Position numbers and translations under genes: made by a program. A stretch of 64,000 nt of DNA from contig NZ_LAVS01000090.1 of the NCBI RefSeq assembly GCF_000986865.1, positions 1-64,000 of the forward strand, written 5' to 3'. The stretch comes from Rheinheimera mesophila (lineage in GTDB: Bacteria > Pseudomonadota > Gammaproteobacteria > Enterobacterales > Alteromonadaceae). Below are positions 27,458-37,074 of the stretch, one piece after another (the stretch's first letter is position 1; every line of letters starts with the position of its first letter). The notes beneath the pieces are model-generated. The model was given only the letters and a program-made list of their open reading frames with translations, had not been told where the DNA came from and searched no databases.

Positions 27458-28267
27458 GTGAGAACAGCCTTTTATATCTCTGATGGTACCGGTATTACAT
27501 CCGAAGTGTTCGGGCACGCGCTGTTGTCACTGTTTCCGGCAGAATTCGACCATATCACCATTCCATTTGTTGAAACTAAAGAGATCGCCTTACAAGCAAA
27601 GCAACGGATAAACGATCGTTATAAAACAACCGGTATCCGGCCATTAATTTTTCAGACCTTTGTCGATGAAGAATTACGGCAGATCATTAACAGCAGCGAC
27701 GGCGTCTGTTACGACTTTTTGAATGCCTTTATTGAGCCGATGCAAAAAGAGCTAGGCATAGCCGCTATGCCCAAAACACATCGCACTCACAGCATTCACG
27801 AAAAAACTTATGATTTCCGTATTGACGCGGTGAACTATGCGCTGGCCAATGACGATGGTGTGAATTTGAAGGAGTATGCCAAAGCCGATATTATTCTGGT
27901 GGGTGTCAGCCGCTCAGGCAAAACGCCGACCAGTTTATATCTGGCGCTACAGTATGGTATCAAAGCGGCTAACTACCCTTTTGTGCAGGAAGATATGGAT
28001 ATGCTGCGATTGCCCCCGGAACTTCGTATGCAAAAAAGCAAACTGTTTGGCCTGACGATAACCCCCGAGCGTTTAAGTAAAATCCGTGAGCAGCGTCGTC
28101 CTGGCAGTAAATATGCTTCACTGCGGCAATGTAAACTGGAGCTGGATGAAGTGGAAGCCTTGTATCAAAAGGAAAAAATTCCGTTTTTAAACTCGACTCA
28201 TTTATCCATCGAAGAAATATCCGCAAAAATCCTCGCACAAACTGGTTTGAAACGGCAAAAGTACTAG
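27458..28267 (+). CDS. ppsR: PEP synthase regulatory protein (kinase/pyrophosphorylase)
   Basis: Bifunctional DUF299 enzyme that phosphorylates and dephosphorylates PEP synthase using ADP and phosphate. 269 residues from GTG 27458 (VRTAFYISDG), which has GGAG six bases upstream; the ATG at 27446 has no ribosome site. It shows the N-terminal FYISDGTGITSEVFGHALLS, the nucleotide loop GVSRSGKTPTSLYLA, and the C-terminal YASLRQCKLELDEVEALYQK of the family. It is divergent from its target gene ppsA and convergent with the panE-like gene, with a 4-bp overlap of stops. Confidence 0.95.
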   Translation: MRTAFYISDGTGITSEVFGHALLSLFPAEFDHITIPFVETKEIALQAKQRINDRYKTTGIRPLIFQTFVDEELRQIINSSDGVCYDFLNAFIEPMQKELGIAAMPKTHRTHSIHEKTYDFRIDAVNYALANDDGVNLKEYAKADIILVGVSRSGKTPTSLYLALQYGIKAANYPFVQEDMDMLRLPPELRMQKSKLFGLTITPERLSKIREQRRPGSKYASLRQCKLELDEVEALYQKEKIPFLNSTHLSIEEISAKILAQTGLKRQKY

Positions 28268-29355
28268 TGTCGGCCGCCGCGCCTGGCCTCTTGCAGCAGT
28301 TGTTTTGCATGCAAGAGGCAAAGCCGGATCGGTTCACCTTGTTCTTTGCGCTTCACCAGTTGCCGTAGTAGCCTGTTGACAGGTGCATCCAGCTTCAGTT
28401 GCTCCGCCAGTGTCACCACAGCACCGTTTAAAAAATCAATTTCGGTGGCTTTACCTGCCTGAATATCATCCCACATTGACGAACGCGCATCGGGTGATAT
28501 CGCCAGCATTTTTTTAGCCAGTCGTTTGAATAACCAGTCTGGTGTTTGCAGTAACAGTGGAATAAAACGGTTAGGGATAGAGGTATAGGAATAGCTGCTG
28601 ATATTCAGGCGCCGGCAAAGCTCCAACAGCTCTTTGATTGCGGCCGCCAAAACTAAACGATAGGGCCGCTGCAGCAACTGTTGCTGCAAAGGCAAATCCG
28701 ACAGCGCGTTAATGGCATTATTCAGATTCAGCATCAGCTTGCCAAACTCAGCGGCTTTGATGTCGTCCACTTGTTTTGACTGGATGCCTTGATGCGATAA
28801 CTGCATCAGGACGGCCTGAATACGCGGGTCGTCGCTCTGCTGCCAGATCATGTCGGCTCCAGTGGTGCGGGCATAAAACCCCGGGCTTATTTTCACCACA
28901 TTAAAAGGCACTATAGCTCTGAGTACAGGCTGGGATAAAAATTGTTGATACAAAGGAGCGATAGCCAGACCATTTTGCATGGCCACCACCAAAGCGTCCG
29001 CCGACAGATACCGGGTCAGCCGGGGCAGCAAGCTCTGCAGATCCAAAGCTTTGACAGTCACCAGCACCAGTTGTACGGTACGAAGTGCTTCATATTCTGT
29101 GTAAACGCAAGGTGATGCAATCTGATAACAAGCGCCATCTAAGTCCTGAGCTGTTAAACCATAAGCCGCCGCTTCAAGCGCCATGCGTTCGCGCCCGATA
29201 AATATCAGTTCTAGGTCAGAGGATTGAGCCAGCATAGTGCCAAGGTAACAGCCTATAGCTCCGGCTCCTACCACGGCCACACGCAAAGGAGCTGAACTTT
29301 TGCCTGAATGATCAGACAAGAGTTCAGCGATTGGTGTTTTATTTGCGGACCGCAC
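28264..29355 (-). CDS. 2-dehydropantoate 2-reductase (PanE-like)
   Basis: Predicted NADPH-dependent ketopantoate reductase for pantothenate/CoA synthesis. The Rossmann motif [14 protein letters not shown] lies at residues 27-40, the [19 protein letters not shown] segment carries the family's catalytic-lysine region, and [23 protein letters not shown] the later substrate helix. At 363 residues it is longer than classical PanE (about 300), partly because of a 25-residue N-terminal extension. The GTG at 29355 overlaps the DAHP synthase gene by 17 bp but lacks a clear ribosome site; a start nearer the Rossmann fold (a TTG in the leader) is possible. The two genes are co-transcribed. Confidence 0.85.
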   Translation of the reverse strand: MRSANKTPIAELLSDHSGKSSAPLRVAVVGAGAIGCYLGTMLAQSSDLELIFIGRERMALEAAAYGLTAQDLDGACYQIASPCVYTEYEALRTVQLVLVTVKALDLQSLLPRLTRYLSADALVVAMQNGLAIAPLYQQFLSQPVLRAIVPFNVVKISPGFYARTTGADMIWQQSDDPRIQAVLMQLSHQGIQSKQVDDIKAAEFGKLMLNLNNAINALSDLPLQQQLLQRPYRLVLAAAIKELLELCRRLNISSYSYTSIPNRFIPLLLQTPDWLFKRLAKKMLAISPDARSSMWDDIQAGKATEIDFLNGAVVTLAEQLKLDAPVNRLLRQLVKRKEQGEPIRLCLLHAKQLLQEARRGGRH

Positions 29356-30688
29356 GTAGCGTATCTGCGATCAGGAAAGCCAGTTCCAGCACCTGATCTG
29401 AATTTAAGCGGGGATCACACTGAGTGGTGTAACGCTTGCTTAAATCATTTTCTGACAAACCATAAGCGCCGCCTGTGCATTCAGTGACATTATCGCCTGT
29501 CATTTCCAGATGGATACCGCCGGCATGCGTACCTTCAGCCTGATGCACCGCAAAGAAGTAACGGATTTCACGCAAAATCGCTTCAAAGTCACGGGTTTTA
29601 TAGTCGTTGCTGGCTTTGACCGTGTTGCCGTGCATCGGATCCGAACTCCAGACCACTTTGCGGCCTTCGCGCTCGACCCGACGTACTAAAGCCGGTAATT
29701 TTTCCGCTAATTTATCCGCGCCCATCCGGGTGATTAAGGTCAGACGGCCAGGAATATTGTCTGGGTTTAACGCGTCAATCAGACGCAATAAATCCACTTC
29801 ATCCATACCTGGGCCTACTTTCACACCGACCGGGTTTTTGATACCACGGAAAAACTCAATATGGGCATGGTCCAATTGACGGGTCCGCTCCCCAATCCAG
29901 ACCATATGGGCTGAACAGTCGTACCATTCCCCCGTTAAGGAATCACGGCGGGTTAAGGCTTCTTCATAATTCAGCAGCAGCGCTTCATGCGAAGTGTACA
30001 ACGAGGTTTCGCGAATAGACGGCGAATTCTCTGCTGTAATACCGCAAATTTCCATAAAGCGCAGCGCTTCCTGAATCCGCTGTGCTACATCCTGGTAGCG
30101 ACCTTTCAATGGGTTGGCGTCGACAAAGCCTAAGTTCCAGCGGCTGACCTGATGTAAATCGGCTAATCCACCCTGAGCGAAAGCCCGTAACAAGTTTAAG
30201 GTGGCGGCTGAATGATGATACGCCGTCATTAACCGGTTTGGATCGGGTTTACGGGCTTCTGCAGTGAACTCAAAGCTGTTGACTATGTCACCGCGATAAC
30301 TGGGCAGAGAGACACCAGCTATGGTCTCTAAGTCGCTGGACCTGGGCTTGGCGTATTGGCCCGCCATACGCGCCACTTTCACTACAGGACAACCGCCGGC
30401 AAAGGTCAGAACCACAGCCATTTGCAGCAAGACTTTAAAGGTGTCACGAATTTTTGGAGCGTTAAAGTCACTAAAGCTTTCCGCACAATCTCCGCCTTGC
30501 AGCAAAAATGCTTTGCCTTCAGCCACTTGTCCAAGCTGACTAAAGAGATCACGAGTCTCTTGCGCAAACACCAAAGGCGGATATTTGTGCAATTGCTGCT
30601 CAACACTGCTGAGTAAAGCCTGATCATCGTAATGAGGTTGTTGTTGGATTGGAAAAGCTCGCCAACTTTGAGGCGTCCAGGTCGTCAC
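29339..30688 (-). CDS. Class II 3-deoxy-7-phosphoheptulonate synthase
   Basis: Condenses PEP and erythrose-4-phosphate, the first step of the shikimate pathway. 449 residues with class II features: [15 protein letters not shown] (62-76, with metal Cys68), [15 protein letters not shown], the ligand-binding [31 protein letters not shown] and [15 protein letters not shown]. This is the Mycobacterium/plant-type family, unlike the class I AroF/G/H of E. coli. The start is GTG 30688 with AGGAC upstream. It is followed by the overlapping panE-like gene. I saw no leader peptide upstream. Confidence 0.95.
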   Translation of the reverse strand: MTTWTPQSWRAFPIQQQPHYDDQALLSSVEQQLHKYPPLVFAQETRDLFSQLGQVAEGKAFLLQGGDCAESFSDFNAPKIRDTFKVLLQMAVVLTFAGGCPVVKVARMAGQYAKPRSSDLETIAGVSLPSYRGDIVNSFEFTAEARKPDPNRLMTAYHHSAATLNLLRAFAQGGLADLHQVSRWNLGFVDANPLKGRYQDVAQRIQEALRFMEICGITAENSPSIRETSLYTSHEALLLNYEEALTRRDSLTGEWYDCSAHMVWIGERTRQLDHAHIEFFRGIKNPVGVKVGPGMDEVDLLRLIDALNPDNIPGRLTLITRMGADKLAEKLPALVRRVEREGRKVVWSSDPMHGNTVKASNDYKTRDFEAILREIRYFFAVHQAEGTHAGGIHLEMTGDNVTECTGGAYGLSENDLSKRYTTQCDPRLNSDQVLELAFLIADTLRAVRK

Positions 30689-30841
30689 TTTAAGTAGTCC
30701 TATAGGTTTGAATTGATCGTTAAGTTCACTAGGTTATTTATCCGCAGACAAAGTAAATTTATTGGCGGCTAAATTCAATGCTTAAATGAGTATATTGCGC
30801 TGAAATTTGTAAATACCACGACATTTACTAGTAAAAACACC

Positions 30842-30859
30842 CAGATGTCTAAACATCTG
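30842..30859. repeat. Inverted repeat between DAHP synthase and moxR operon
   Basis: CAGATGT-CTAA-ACATCTG, a 7-bp perfect inverted repeat in the 234-bp divergent region. It may be an operator or a transcript hairpin; nothing else is recognised there. Confidence 0.35.
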
Positions 30860-30922
30860 AAAATAGCAAGCCTTTTTTAAGCGGATTTTCAGGCCCGGAG
30901 TGGCGTTGCGAATGGAGCTTTT

Positions 30923-31837
30923 ATGATTGAACTTCAGTCTTTACAGCAGTTAGAGCAAAAGCTAAATCAGGTGATCTTAGGCAAACCCCAGGCTGTGCGG
31001 CTGGCTTTGTGTTGCTTGTTGTCGGAAGGGCATTTACTGATCGAGGATCTGCCAGGTCTTGGCAAGACCACCCTCGCCCATGCCCTGGCACTGAGTCTGG
31101 GGATGCAATACAAAAGAGTGCAATTTACCAACGATATGTTACCGGCAGATTTACTGGGGCAGTCGGTATTTTTGCCAGAGACGCAGGAATTTCAATTCAG
31201 GCCAGGCGCAATATTCAGCCAGATTTTGTTGGCTGATGAAATCAACAGAGCCAGCCCGCGGACTCAAAGCGCGCTGCTCGAAGCGATGGAAGAGCATCAG
31301 GTCTCGGTTGACGGCCACACCTACGCTTTACCTCACCCCTTTTTTGTCATTGCAACACAAAATCCGTTGTTTCACGCCGGTACGCACGCCTTGCCGGAAT
31401 CGCAGCTTGATCGTTTTCTGATGCGCCTGACACTGGGTTTTCCGGATCTGCAGACCGAAAAGCTGATGTTACAGCAGGATTTGGGCAATTCCCGACTCGA
31501 GGGCCTGACGCCTTGTCTGGATCAGAACCAGCTCATAGCTTTGCAACAACAGGTGGTGCAGGTCAAGGTCAGTGATGCCCTGCTGGATTATCTATTGGCT
31601 CTGATCAGCCAAAGCCGACAGCAACAGGATGGCCTGCCGTTATCCCCCCGCGCTGCTAAAGCCCTACTCAGAGCCACTAAAGCTTTTGCCTTGCTCTGTG
31701 GCCGCTATTTCGCTACCGCAGAAGATGTCCAGCAGGTATTTGCCTCTGTTGCTGAACACAGGCTCAATCCGGGCCATGCCAGCGACAGCAAAAGTCTGAG
31801 TCTGCAGCTACTACGTCAGGTGCCTTGTCCATTATGA
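30923..31837 (+). CDS. MoxR-family AAA+ ATPase
   Basis: A 304-residue chaperone-like AAA ATPase. Walker A is GLGKTT (45-50), Walker B is ILLADEINRASPRTQSALLE with EAMEEHQVSVDG following. MoxR proteins usually act with a DUF58 protein and a transglutaminase partner, as here. GGAG lies six bases before the ATG. It is the first gene of a three-gene operon and overlaps the next by 4 bp (ATGA). Its target protein is unknown. Confidence 0.93.
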   Translation: MIELQSLQQLEQKLNQVILGKPQAVRLALCCLLSEGHLLIEDLPGLGKTTLAHALALSLGMQYKRVQFTNDMLPADLLGQSVFLPETQEFQFRPGAIFSQILLADEINRASPRTQSALLEAMEEHQVSVDGHTYALPHPFFVIATQNPLFHAGTHALPESQLDRFLMRLTLGFPDLQTEKLMLQQDLGNSRLEGLTPCLDQNQLIALQQQVVQVKVSDALLDYLLALISQSRQQQDGLPLSPRAAKALLRATKAFALLCGRYFATAEDVQQVFASVAEHRLNPGHASDSKSLSLQLLRQVPCPL

Positions 31838-32766
31838 TGCTGGCAAAAACACTGTGGCAGCCCCTGTTCAACCAGTTCAGGCGATATTTTTATCGCTGGC
31901 TGGAGACTCGCCAGCCAGCGGCTGCAACTGTCGAACTCAGGCAACATATTCTGTTTGTATTTCCTACCGCTTATGGTGGTTGGTTTGTGCTGCTGATTAT
32001 TCTGTTGTATCTGTTCGGAGCTAATTATCAGAACAACCTGATCCTGCTGTGCGCCTATCTGCTGTTGGCCTTGTTTTGTTGTTGTATTCTCGCCGCTTTT
32101 TTCAATCTGCATCAGTTGCGGCTAACTGCCACATCTGAGCCCTTTGGCTACCCGGATTCAGCTCCCTTAGTGACGATCACCCTCAGTCAGCACGACAATA
32201 AAAAAATGTTCAGCCTGTCAGGTCCAGACTTTGCTCCGGTTTTTTTTGATACTCTCCCTGCGGCGCTGCAGTTAGTGGTGTATCCCAAATCCAGGGGATT
32301 GCATCAGCTTGGGCGCTTTACGCTGAGCTCCTGTTATCCCTTTGGCTTGATCCGTTGCTGGAGCCATATTCAGTTAAAGCAGTCTTACTGGATTTACCCT
32401 CAGCCTGCGCTGCCGGCTATGTCCGCGGCTAGTGCTGCCAACTCCGCTGATTATCCGGATCAATTGGTGCCTTATCAAAGTGGTGCACCGGTATCGGCCA
32501 TGGACTGGAAACGGCTGGCGAAAAATCCGTGGCAACCTGTGATCCGGCGCTATACCTCTTACGCCAGACTTGATACACCAGAACATTTAGTCGTCACTGC
32601 AACGGGCAGTGCTTTGGAGCAGCAATTGGCACAGTTTTGTGGCTTGCTGTTGCAGTTTGAACAACAAGGCCAGTCTTATGGCCTCAGTACCCCCAAGACT
32701 CAAATTAGCCCGAGTCGGGGCCAGGCGCATTTACACCGCTGTTTACAGACATTGGCCTTATGCTGA
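31834..32766 (+). CDS. DUF58 domain membrane protein
   Basis: A protein of 310 residues with two N-terminal membrane helices (about 40-88) and a C-terminal DUF58 domain. The signature DYPDQLVPYQSGAPVSAMDW and RLAKNPWQPVIRRYTS are near residues 210-245. DUF58 proteins accompany MoxR ATPases, resembling von Willebrand-factor-A-type modules, and their biochemical role is unresolved. It starts at ATG 31834, overlapping the moxR stop as ATGA, and ends overlapping the transglutaminase gene. Confidence 0.9.
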   Translation: MMLAKTLWQPLFNQFRRYFYRWLETRQPAAATVELRQHILFVFPTAYGGWFVLLIILLYLFGANYQNNLILLCAYLLLALFCCCILAAFFNLHQLRLTATSEPFGYPDSAPLVTITLSQHDNKKMFSLSGPDFAPVFFDTLPAALQLVVYPKSRGLHQLGRFTLSSCYPFGLIRCWSHIQLKQSYWIYPQPALPAMSAASAANSADYPDQLVPYQSGAPVSAMDWKRLAKNPWQPVIRRYTSYARLDTPEHLVVTATGSALEQQLAQFCGLLLQFEQQGQSYGLSTPKTQISPSRGQAHLHRCLQTLALC

Positions 32767-34673
32767 ACCCAAGCTTTGTGCCACTGGCGTTGTTACTCCA
32801 ACTGATGTTGCTGCTGCTGTTACAGGCTGGATTAAGTGGGTGGGCAAGTCTGGTGTTGCTTTGTGTCCTGCTGTTTACATACCTCAGTGTCCGGACTAAA
32901 CAAACAGTCCGGCTCAGGACCATAAATATACTTGCCGTGCTGATGTGCCTGTTGCTGGTCTCTCAGTTAGGGCAACAGGATATGCAGGACTCTATGCTGC
33001 AATTGTTGTTTTTCTCCGCAGCACTGCGGCTTTTCTCTGTCACATCGCATCAGCAGCAGGCTAAAAAATTGGTTTGGGTACAGTATTTCCTGATCAGCAC
33101 AGGGTTTATGCTCAATCAAAGCCTGTGGTTTGCCGGTGCGGTGTTTTTGCTGTTTTTCTGCAACCTGTACCTGCATTATCTGCTGTTTGCCCCCAGACAA
33201 CAGCGTCGGATCCATTGGCCTGAATGGCGCTTACTGCTGTGGATGATGCCGTTGTCTATCGCTCTTTTTGTAGTTTTTCCACGGATTCCCCCCCTATGGC
33301 AAACCGAGCGTCAGCAGCAGGCTCAGACGGGGCTGGCGGACCAACTGTCTTTAGGTGGAATTGAGCAATTGGTACAAAATAATAGCGTGGCATTCAGAGT
33401 CGAATTTAGCGCAGAAAAACCGCCCCAACAGGAATTGTACTGGCGGGCTAAAGTCTTTGAGCGTTTTAACGGTCGGGATTGGTTACCGGCTTTACAGCCC
33501 GCCGCACAGCCGTTGTTGCCATCACAGGCCAGCTACCACTACCAGATGATGGTTGAACCTCACTTTCAACGCAGTCTGTTCAGCTTAGGTCAGGTGCATC
33601 AGGTCCAGGGTCAGGTTAAGCCTGTTGCCGCAGGTTTGATTGAAAGCTATCAACAAGTCAATCGACGTTTTTCTTATGGTCTGAGCTCCAGCGCTGAAGC
33701 TGTAGTACAACAAAATATGCTGGAGGCCAGCCGGAATTTACAACTAGAGCACAGTAACCCAAAAGCCAGCATAGTGGCTTTACAACTGAAACAATCCGCG
33801 GTGACAGCATCCGCTTTCGCAAACGCCTTATACCAGTATTTTCAGACACAGCAGTTCAGCTATAGCCTGCGTCCACCAGTGCTGACAAAAACCGCTCAGA
33901 TCGATCAGTTTTTGTTCGAGCACAAAGTCGGCTTTTGTGGACACTACGCCTCAGCAGCGGCTTACCTGTTTCGCGCTGCTGGTATTCCAGCCCGCGTTGT
34001 TGGCGGCTATCAGGGCGGTAGCTGGCATCCCAACGGCGATTATTTGCAGGTACTGCAAAAAGACGCTCATGCCTGGGTTGAGTATCTGGACAATGGGCGC
34101 TGGCAGCGATTCGACGCCACAGCCATAGTGGCCCCTCTGCGCCTGACTCAGGGCCTGTCCTCTGCCTTGCCTTTGTCCGAACGACAATTTTTAGAGCAGA
34201 TGTTCCAGCAGGGTCTGCTCAAAGAATGGCTGCAACAGTTGGAGTGGCTGGACTACTACTGGTCTGTCTGGGTAGTGAGCTTTGATCAAAACGAACAACG
34301 TTTTATCTGGCAACATGTAGCGTCTCTGCCCTGGAGCTGGCTCGGCTCAGGCTTGCTGGCGTGCTGCGTTTTGGCACTGGCTGTGTATCTGCTGATGCGC
34401 CAAAACGGTTCTACACCCAATCAGGTGCTGCGACGCCAGATACTCAGGCGATTAAACAGCTATGGTCAAAAAGCCGATCATCAAACGATAGAATGTTATT
34501 TACAACGTCTGATACAACTGCATCCGACGCAAAGTGCCTTGCTGCAGCAGCTACTACAGGCCTATCAGCAGTTTGAATTTGACGGGCAACAAGAGCAGTT
34601 GCAGCAATGCCGCATGCTGCTCAATCAGCTATCTGCCCGGGGGGTTAATCGGCATGAGAGCTCAGGATCCTGA
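32760..34673 (+). CDS. TgpA-like transglutaminase domain membrane protein (DUF3488)
   Basis: A 637-residue inner-membrane protein with about six N-terminal helices (1-190), a periplasmic transglutaminase-like domain and one C-terminal helix (about 525-547). The Cys of VGFCGHYASAAAYLFRAAGI (near 393), the His of DAHAWVEY and the Asp of RWQRFDAT form the visible catalytic triad. In Pseudomonas the TgpA homologue is essential; the substrate is unknown. It overlaps the DUF58 stop by 7 bp, and its 3' end overlaps the convergent TIGR02647 gene by 29 bp. Confidence 0.92.
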   Translation: MLNPSFVPLALLLQLMLLLLLQAGLSGWASLVLLCVLLFTYLSVRTKQTVRLRTINILAVLMCLLLVSQLGQQDMQDSMLQLLFFSAALRLFSVTSHQQQAKKLVWVQYFLISTGFMLNQSLWFAGAVFLLFFCNLYLHYLLFAPRQQRRIHWPEWRLLLWMMPLSIALFVVFPRIPPLWQTERQQQAQTGLADQLSLGGIEQLVQNNSVAFRVEFSAEKPPQQELYWRAKVFERFNGRDWLPALQPAAQPLLPSQASYHYQMMVEPHFQRSLFSLGQVHQVQGQVKPVAAGLIESYQQVNRRFSYGLSSSAEAVVQQNMLEASRNLQLEHSNPKASIVALQLKQSAVTASAFANALYQYFQTQQFSYSLRPPVLTKTAQIDQFLFEHKVGFCGHYASAAAYLFRAAGIPARVVGGYQGGSWHPNGDYLQVLQKDAHAWVEYLDNGRWQRFDATAIVAPLRLTQGLSSALPLSERQFLEQMFQQGLLKEWLQQLEWLDYYWSVWVVSFDQNEQRFIWQHVASLPWSWLGSGLLACCVLALAVYLLMRQNGSTPNQVLRRQILRRLNSYGQKADHQTIECYLQRLIQLHPTQSALLQQLLQAYQQFEFDGQQEQLQQCRMLLNQLSARGVNRHESSGS

Positions 34674-34887
34674 GGGCATTTTGCAAATGTTCGGCGCAAT
34701 TGCGCCCGAGATCTGTCAGGTAGCCGCCATCAGCCTGTGTCAGTAAGCCTTTTTTATACAAGCGTTCAATCGCCTCTTTGGCGCCGGGATCGGCTGATTT
34801 ATGTGCTTTGATCCCCTCCAGCGACGTATCCAAATTAAATAAAGTCAAAATACGAATTTCGTCATTCAGTTGCGAATTTACAGGCAT
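34645..34887 (-). CDS. TIGR02647 family DNA-binding-like protein
   Basis: An 80-residue conserved protein beginning MPVNSQLNDEIRILTLFNLD, with SADPGAKEAIERLYKKGLLT and DGGYLTDLG. This pattern matches the TIGR02647 family, which appears to be a small winged-helix-like protein of unknown role. The start at 34887 has AAAGGA upstream. The ORF reading to 34962 adds a Cys/Trp-rich leader without a ribosome site. It overlaps the transglutaminase gene convergently. Confidence 0.85.
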   Translation of the reverse strand: MPVNSQLNDEIRILTLFNLDTSLEGIKAHKSADPGAKEAIERLYKKGLLTQADGGYLTDLGRNCAEHLQNALRILSSHAD

Positions 34888-35076
34888 CTCGTCTTTTCCT
34901 TTGTCATTGTTTTGCTTGAAACTAGACGCTATTTGACAAATTTTCCAGCAAAAGTACCACACCTCAGCATATTCGCTGTTTTCTTGCTAAAAACAGCGAT
35001 ATTTTATTGCTCACCTGCTGTATTTTTGAGCAGATATTTTCTATAGTCAGGCAAACTATGGAGAGCTTTACTGATC

Positions 35077-36015
35077 GTGGCTAAGGGACATTCAAAAGCA
35101 GACACAACCCATCTGTGGACAGACTTGTTTCAGTGCTTGTCTGACCCCGTCGCTTTGCTACAAAAAAATACCAGCAGCTCTCCTACCTTGCTGCGCAGTA
35201 ACACTGCCTTTGAGCAGTTGTTTCGTCTGTCGAGCCCCCAAAGACCGCTGTTATTGACGTCGTTACCCGAGGATTTCCTTGATTTGCTGTCGCAATGCAC
35301 ATCAGACTCCGTCGCCCCTGTCTGGTGTGTACTGGCGCAAGATGGCAAGTGCCAGCATTTCAAATTACGGGCCGCACTAGCTGATCCTGAACCTGACTAC
35401 GTTTTGCTGCTGATGCAGGATATCAGCGAGCAGGAGAACACTGCGCAGCTACTGAAACAGCAAAATGCCCAACTGAAACAACGTCTGACCGATATCGAGC
35501 AGCTAAAAAACCGTATCCGTGAGCAATCGATCCGGGACCCGTTAACTAATCTGTATAACCGCAGGTTTTTAAACGAGTTTATGGAACGTGAGCTGGCACT
35601 GGCGAGGCGGAATCAAAAACCTTTGGCGGTCGTGATGCTGGATCTTGACCACTTTAAACAACTCAACGATCAGTTTGGTCATCAGACAGGTGACAAAGTG
35701 ATTGAAATGGTAGCCAAACATTTGCTCAGGCAAAGCCGCAGAACCGATGTGTTATTCCGCTACGGTGGCGAAGAGTTTTTAGTGATCTTGCCCAATACCA
35801 ACGCTACTCAGGCGCTGCATCTGGCTGAAAACTGGCGTTTGCATGTGGAACAGGCTCAGATCTTTGCCAAGCATCAGGCCATTACTATCACCTTGTCTGC
35901 CGGGATTTCGGTCTATCCCGAACAGGGTACGACCGCTTTTAACTTAATTCAGGCGGCAGATGAAGCCTTGTATCAGGCCAAAGCCTCTGGACGCAATCAG
36001 GTCGTGATGAGCTAA
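35077..36015 (+). CDS. PAS-GGDEF diguanylate cyclase
   Basis: A 312-residue cytoplasmic diguanylate cyclase that makes cyclic di-GMP. An N-terminal PAS-like region (about 15-125) and a coiled-coil segment (about 126-148) precede the GGDEF domain with DPLTNLYNRRFLNEF and the active GGEEF (about 230-234). An RRTD inhibitory I-site lies five residues before it, so product inhibition is likely. The start is GTG 35077 with a distant GGAG, so the exact 5' end is uncertain. It is monocistronic with a strong terminator. Confidence 0.93.
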   Translation: MAKGHSKADTTHLWTDLFQCLSDPVALLQKNTSSSPTLLRSNTAFEQLFRLSSPQRPLLLTSLPEDFLDLLSQCTSDSVAPVWCVLAQDGKCQHFKLRAALADPEPDYVLLLMQDISEQENTAQLLKQQNAQLKQRLTDIEQLKNRIREQSIRDPLTNLYNRRFLNEFMERELALARRNQKPLAVVMLDLDHFKQLNDQFGHQTGDKVIEMVAKHLLRQSRRTDVLFRYGGEEFLVILPNTNATQALHLAENWRLHVEQAQIFAKHQAITITLSAGISVYPEQGTTAFNLIQAADEALYQAKASGRNQVVMS

Positions 36016-36024
36016 ATGGAGATA

Positions 36025-36062
36025 AAAAAACAAAAAGGAAGCGAAGTTCCTTTTTGTTTTTT
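36025..36062. terminator. Bidirectional terminator after the diguanylate cyclase
   Basis: A perfect 16-bp stem AAAAAACAAAAAGGAA / TTCCTTTTTGTTTTTT with loop GCGAAG; T-rich on both sides, between this gene and htpX. Confidence 0.9.
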
Positions 36063-36093
36063 ATCGCTGTTGTGTCTTAACGACCCGCTTCAG

Positions 36094-36960
36094 TTAAAAA
36101 CCACCACGCAAGGCTGCAATACGTTTTTCCAGTGGCGGATGGCTTAAAAACAATTCAGACGTCGCTGGCTTACTGGCAATACCAAAAGCCATCATCGAAC
36201 CTTCCAACTGACTTTCGTGGTTATTGCGCAGACGCTCCAGCGCTGCAATCATTTTATTGGCGCCCACTAATTTTGCAGCGCCAGCATCGGCACTGTACTC
36301 GCGTTTACGCGAAAACCACATGACGATGATACTGGCCAGTACACCAAAAGCCATTTCCAGAACAAACACTGTGATCATATAAGCGAAACCATTGCCACCG
36401 CCGCCTTCCTCATTGCGGTTACCGCTGATCGCACCTGCGATTAAACGGGCAAAGAAAATCACGAAGGTGTTTACCACGCCCTGAATAAGCGTCAAAGTCA
36501 CCATGTCGCCATTCGCGACGTGTGAGACTTCATGGGCTAATACGGCTTCCACTTCGTCTTCACGCATATTGCGCATCAAGCCTGTGCTGACGGCCACCAG
36601 AGCATTATTCCGACTTGGACCAGTTGCAAACGCATTCATTTCAGGCGAATCGTAAATAGCAACCTCCGGCATCGCAATACCCGCTTGTTGGGCCTGACGA
36701 CGCACTGTGTCAAATAACCATTGTTCTGTGGCATTACGGGGCTGAGTGATCACCACTGCACCGGTTGAGCGTTTAGCCATCCATTTCGACATAAAGAGCG
36801 AAATAAAGGATCCACCAAAACCAAATACTGCTGCAAACACCAACAAGCCGCTTATGCTACGGCTATCAATGCCCAGCACTTTAAAGACGATGCTAAGTAC
36901 CACACTTAACACCAACATGACCGCCAGGTTTGTGGCTAAGAACAGTAGAATGCGCTTCAT
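36094..36960 (-). CDS. htpX: HtpX membrane metalloprotease
   Basis: Inner-membrane zinc protease (M48B) that degrades misfolded membrane proteins together with FtsH. 288 residues: two N-terminal helices (about 4-26, 35-57), zinc motif HEVSH (143-147) and third ligand in the [10 protein letters not shown] segment, with two further helices around 157-178 and 194-214. GAGG lies before the ATG. The family is often controlled by CpxR or heat shock; I did not find a clear site here. Confidence 0.96.
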   Translation of the reverse strand: MKRILLFLATNLAVMLVLSVVLSIVFKVLGIDSRSISGLLVFAAVFGFGGSFISLFMSKWMAKRSTGAVVITQPRNATEQWLFDTVRRQAQQAGIAMPEVAIYDSPEMNAFATGPSRNNALVAVSTGLMRNMREDEVEAVLAHEVSHVANGDMVTLTLIQGVVNTFVIFFARLIAGAISGNRNEEGGGGNGFAYMITVFVLEMAFGVLASIIVMWFSRKREYSADAGAAKLVGANKMIAALERLRNNHESQLEGSMMAFGIASKPATSELFLSHPPLEKRIAALRGGF

Positions 36961-37074
36961 AGATACCTCATTTATTAAGCAGTTACTCGTACTATATGGC
37001 TTAGAAGCGGTTTTTCAATCAAAGTGCGACAAGCAATTGTAAATAAAGATGAATGGCGCTGTTGGCACGACAGA

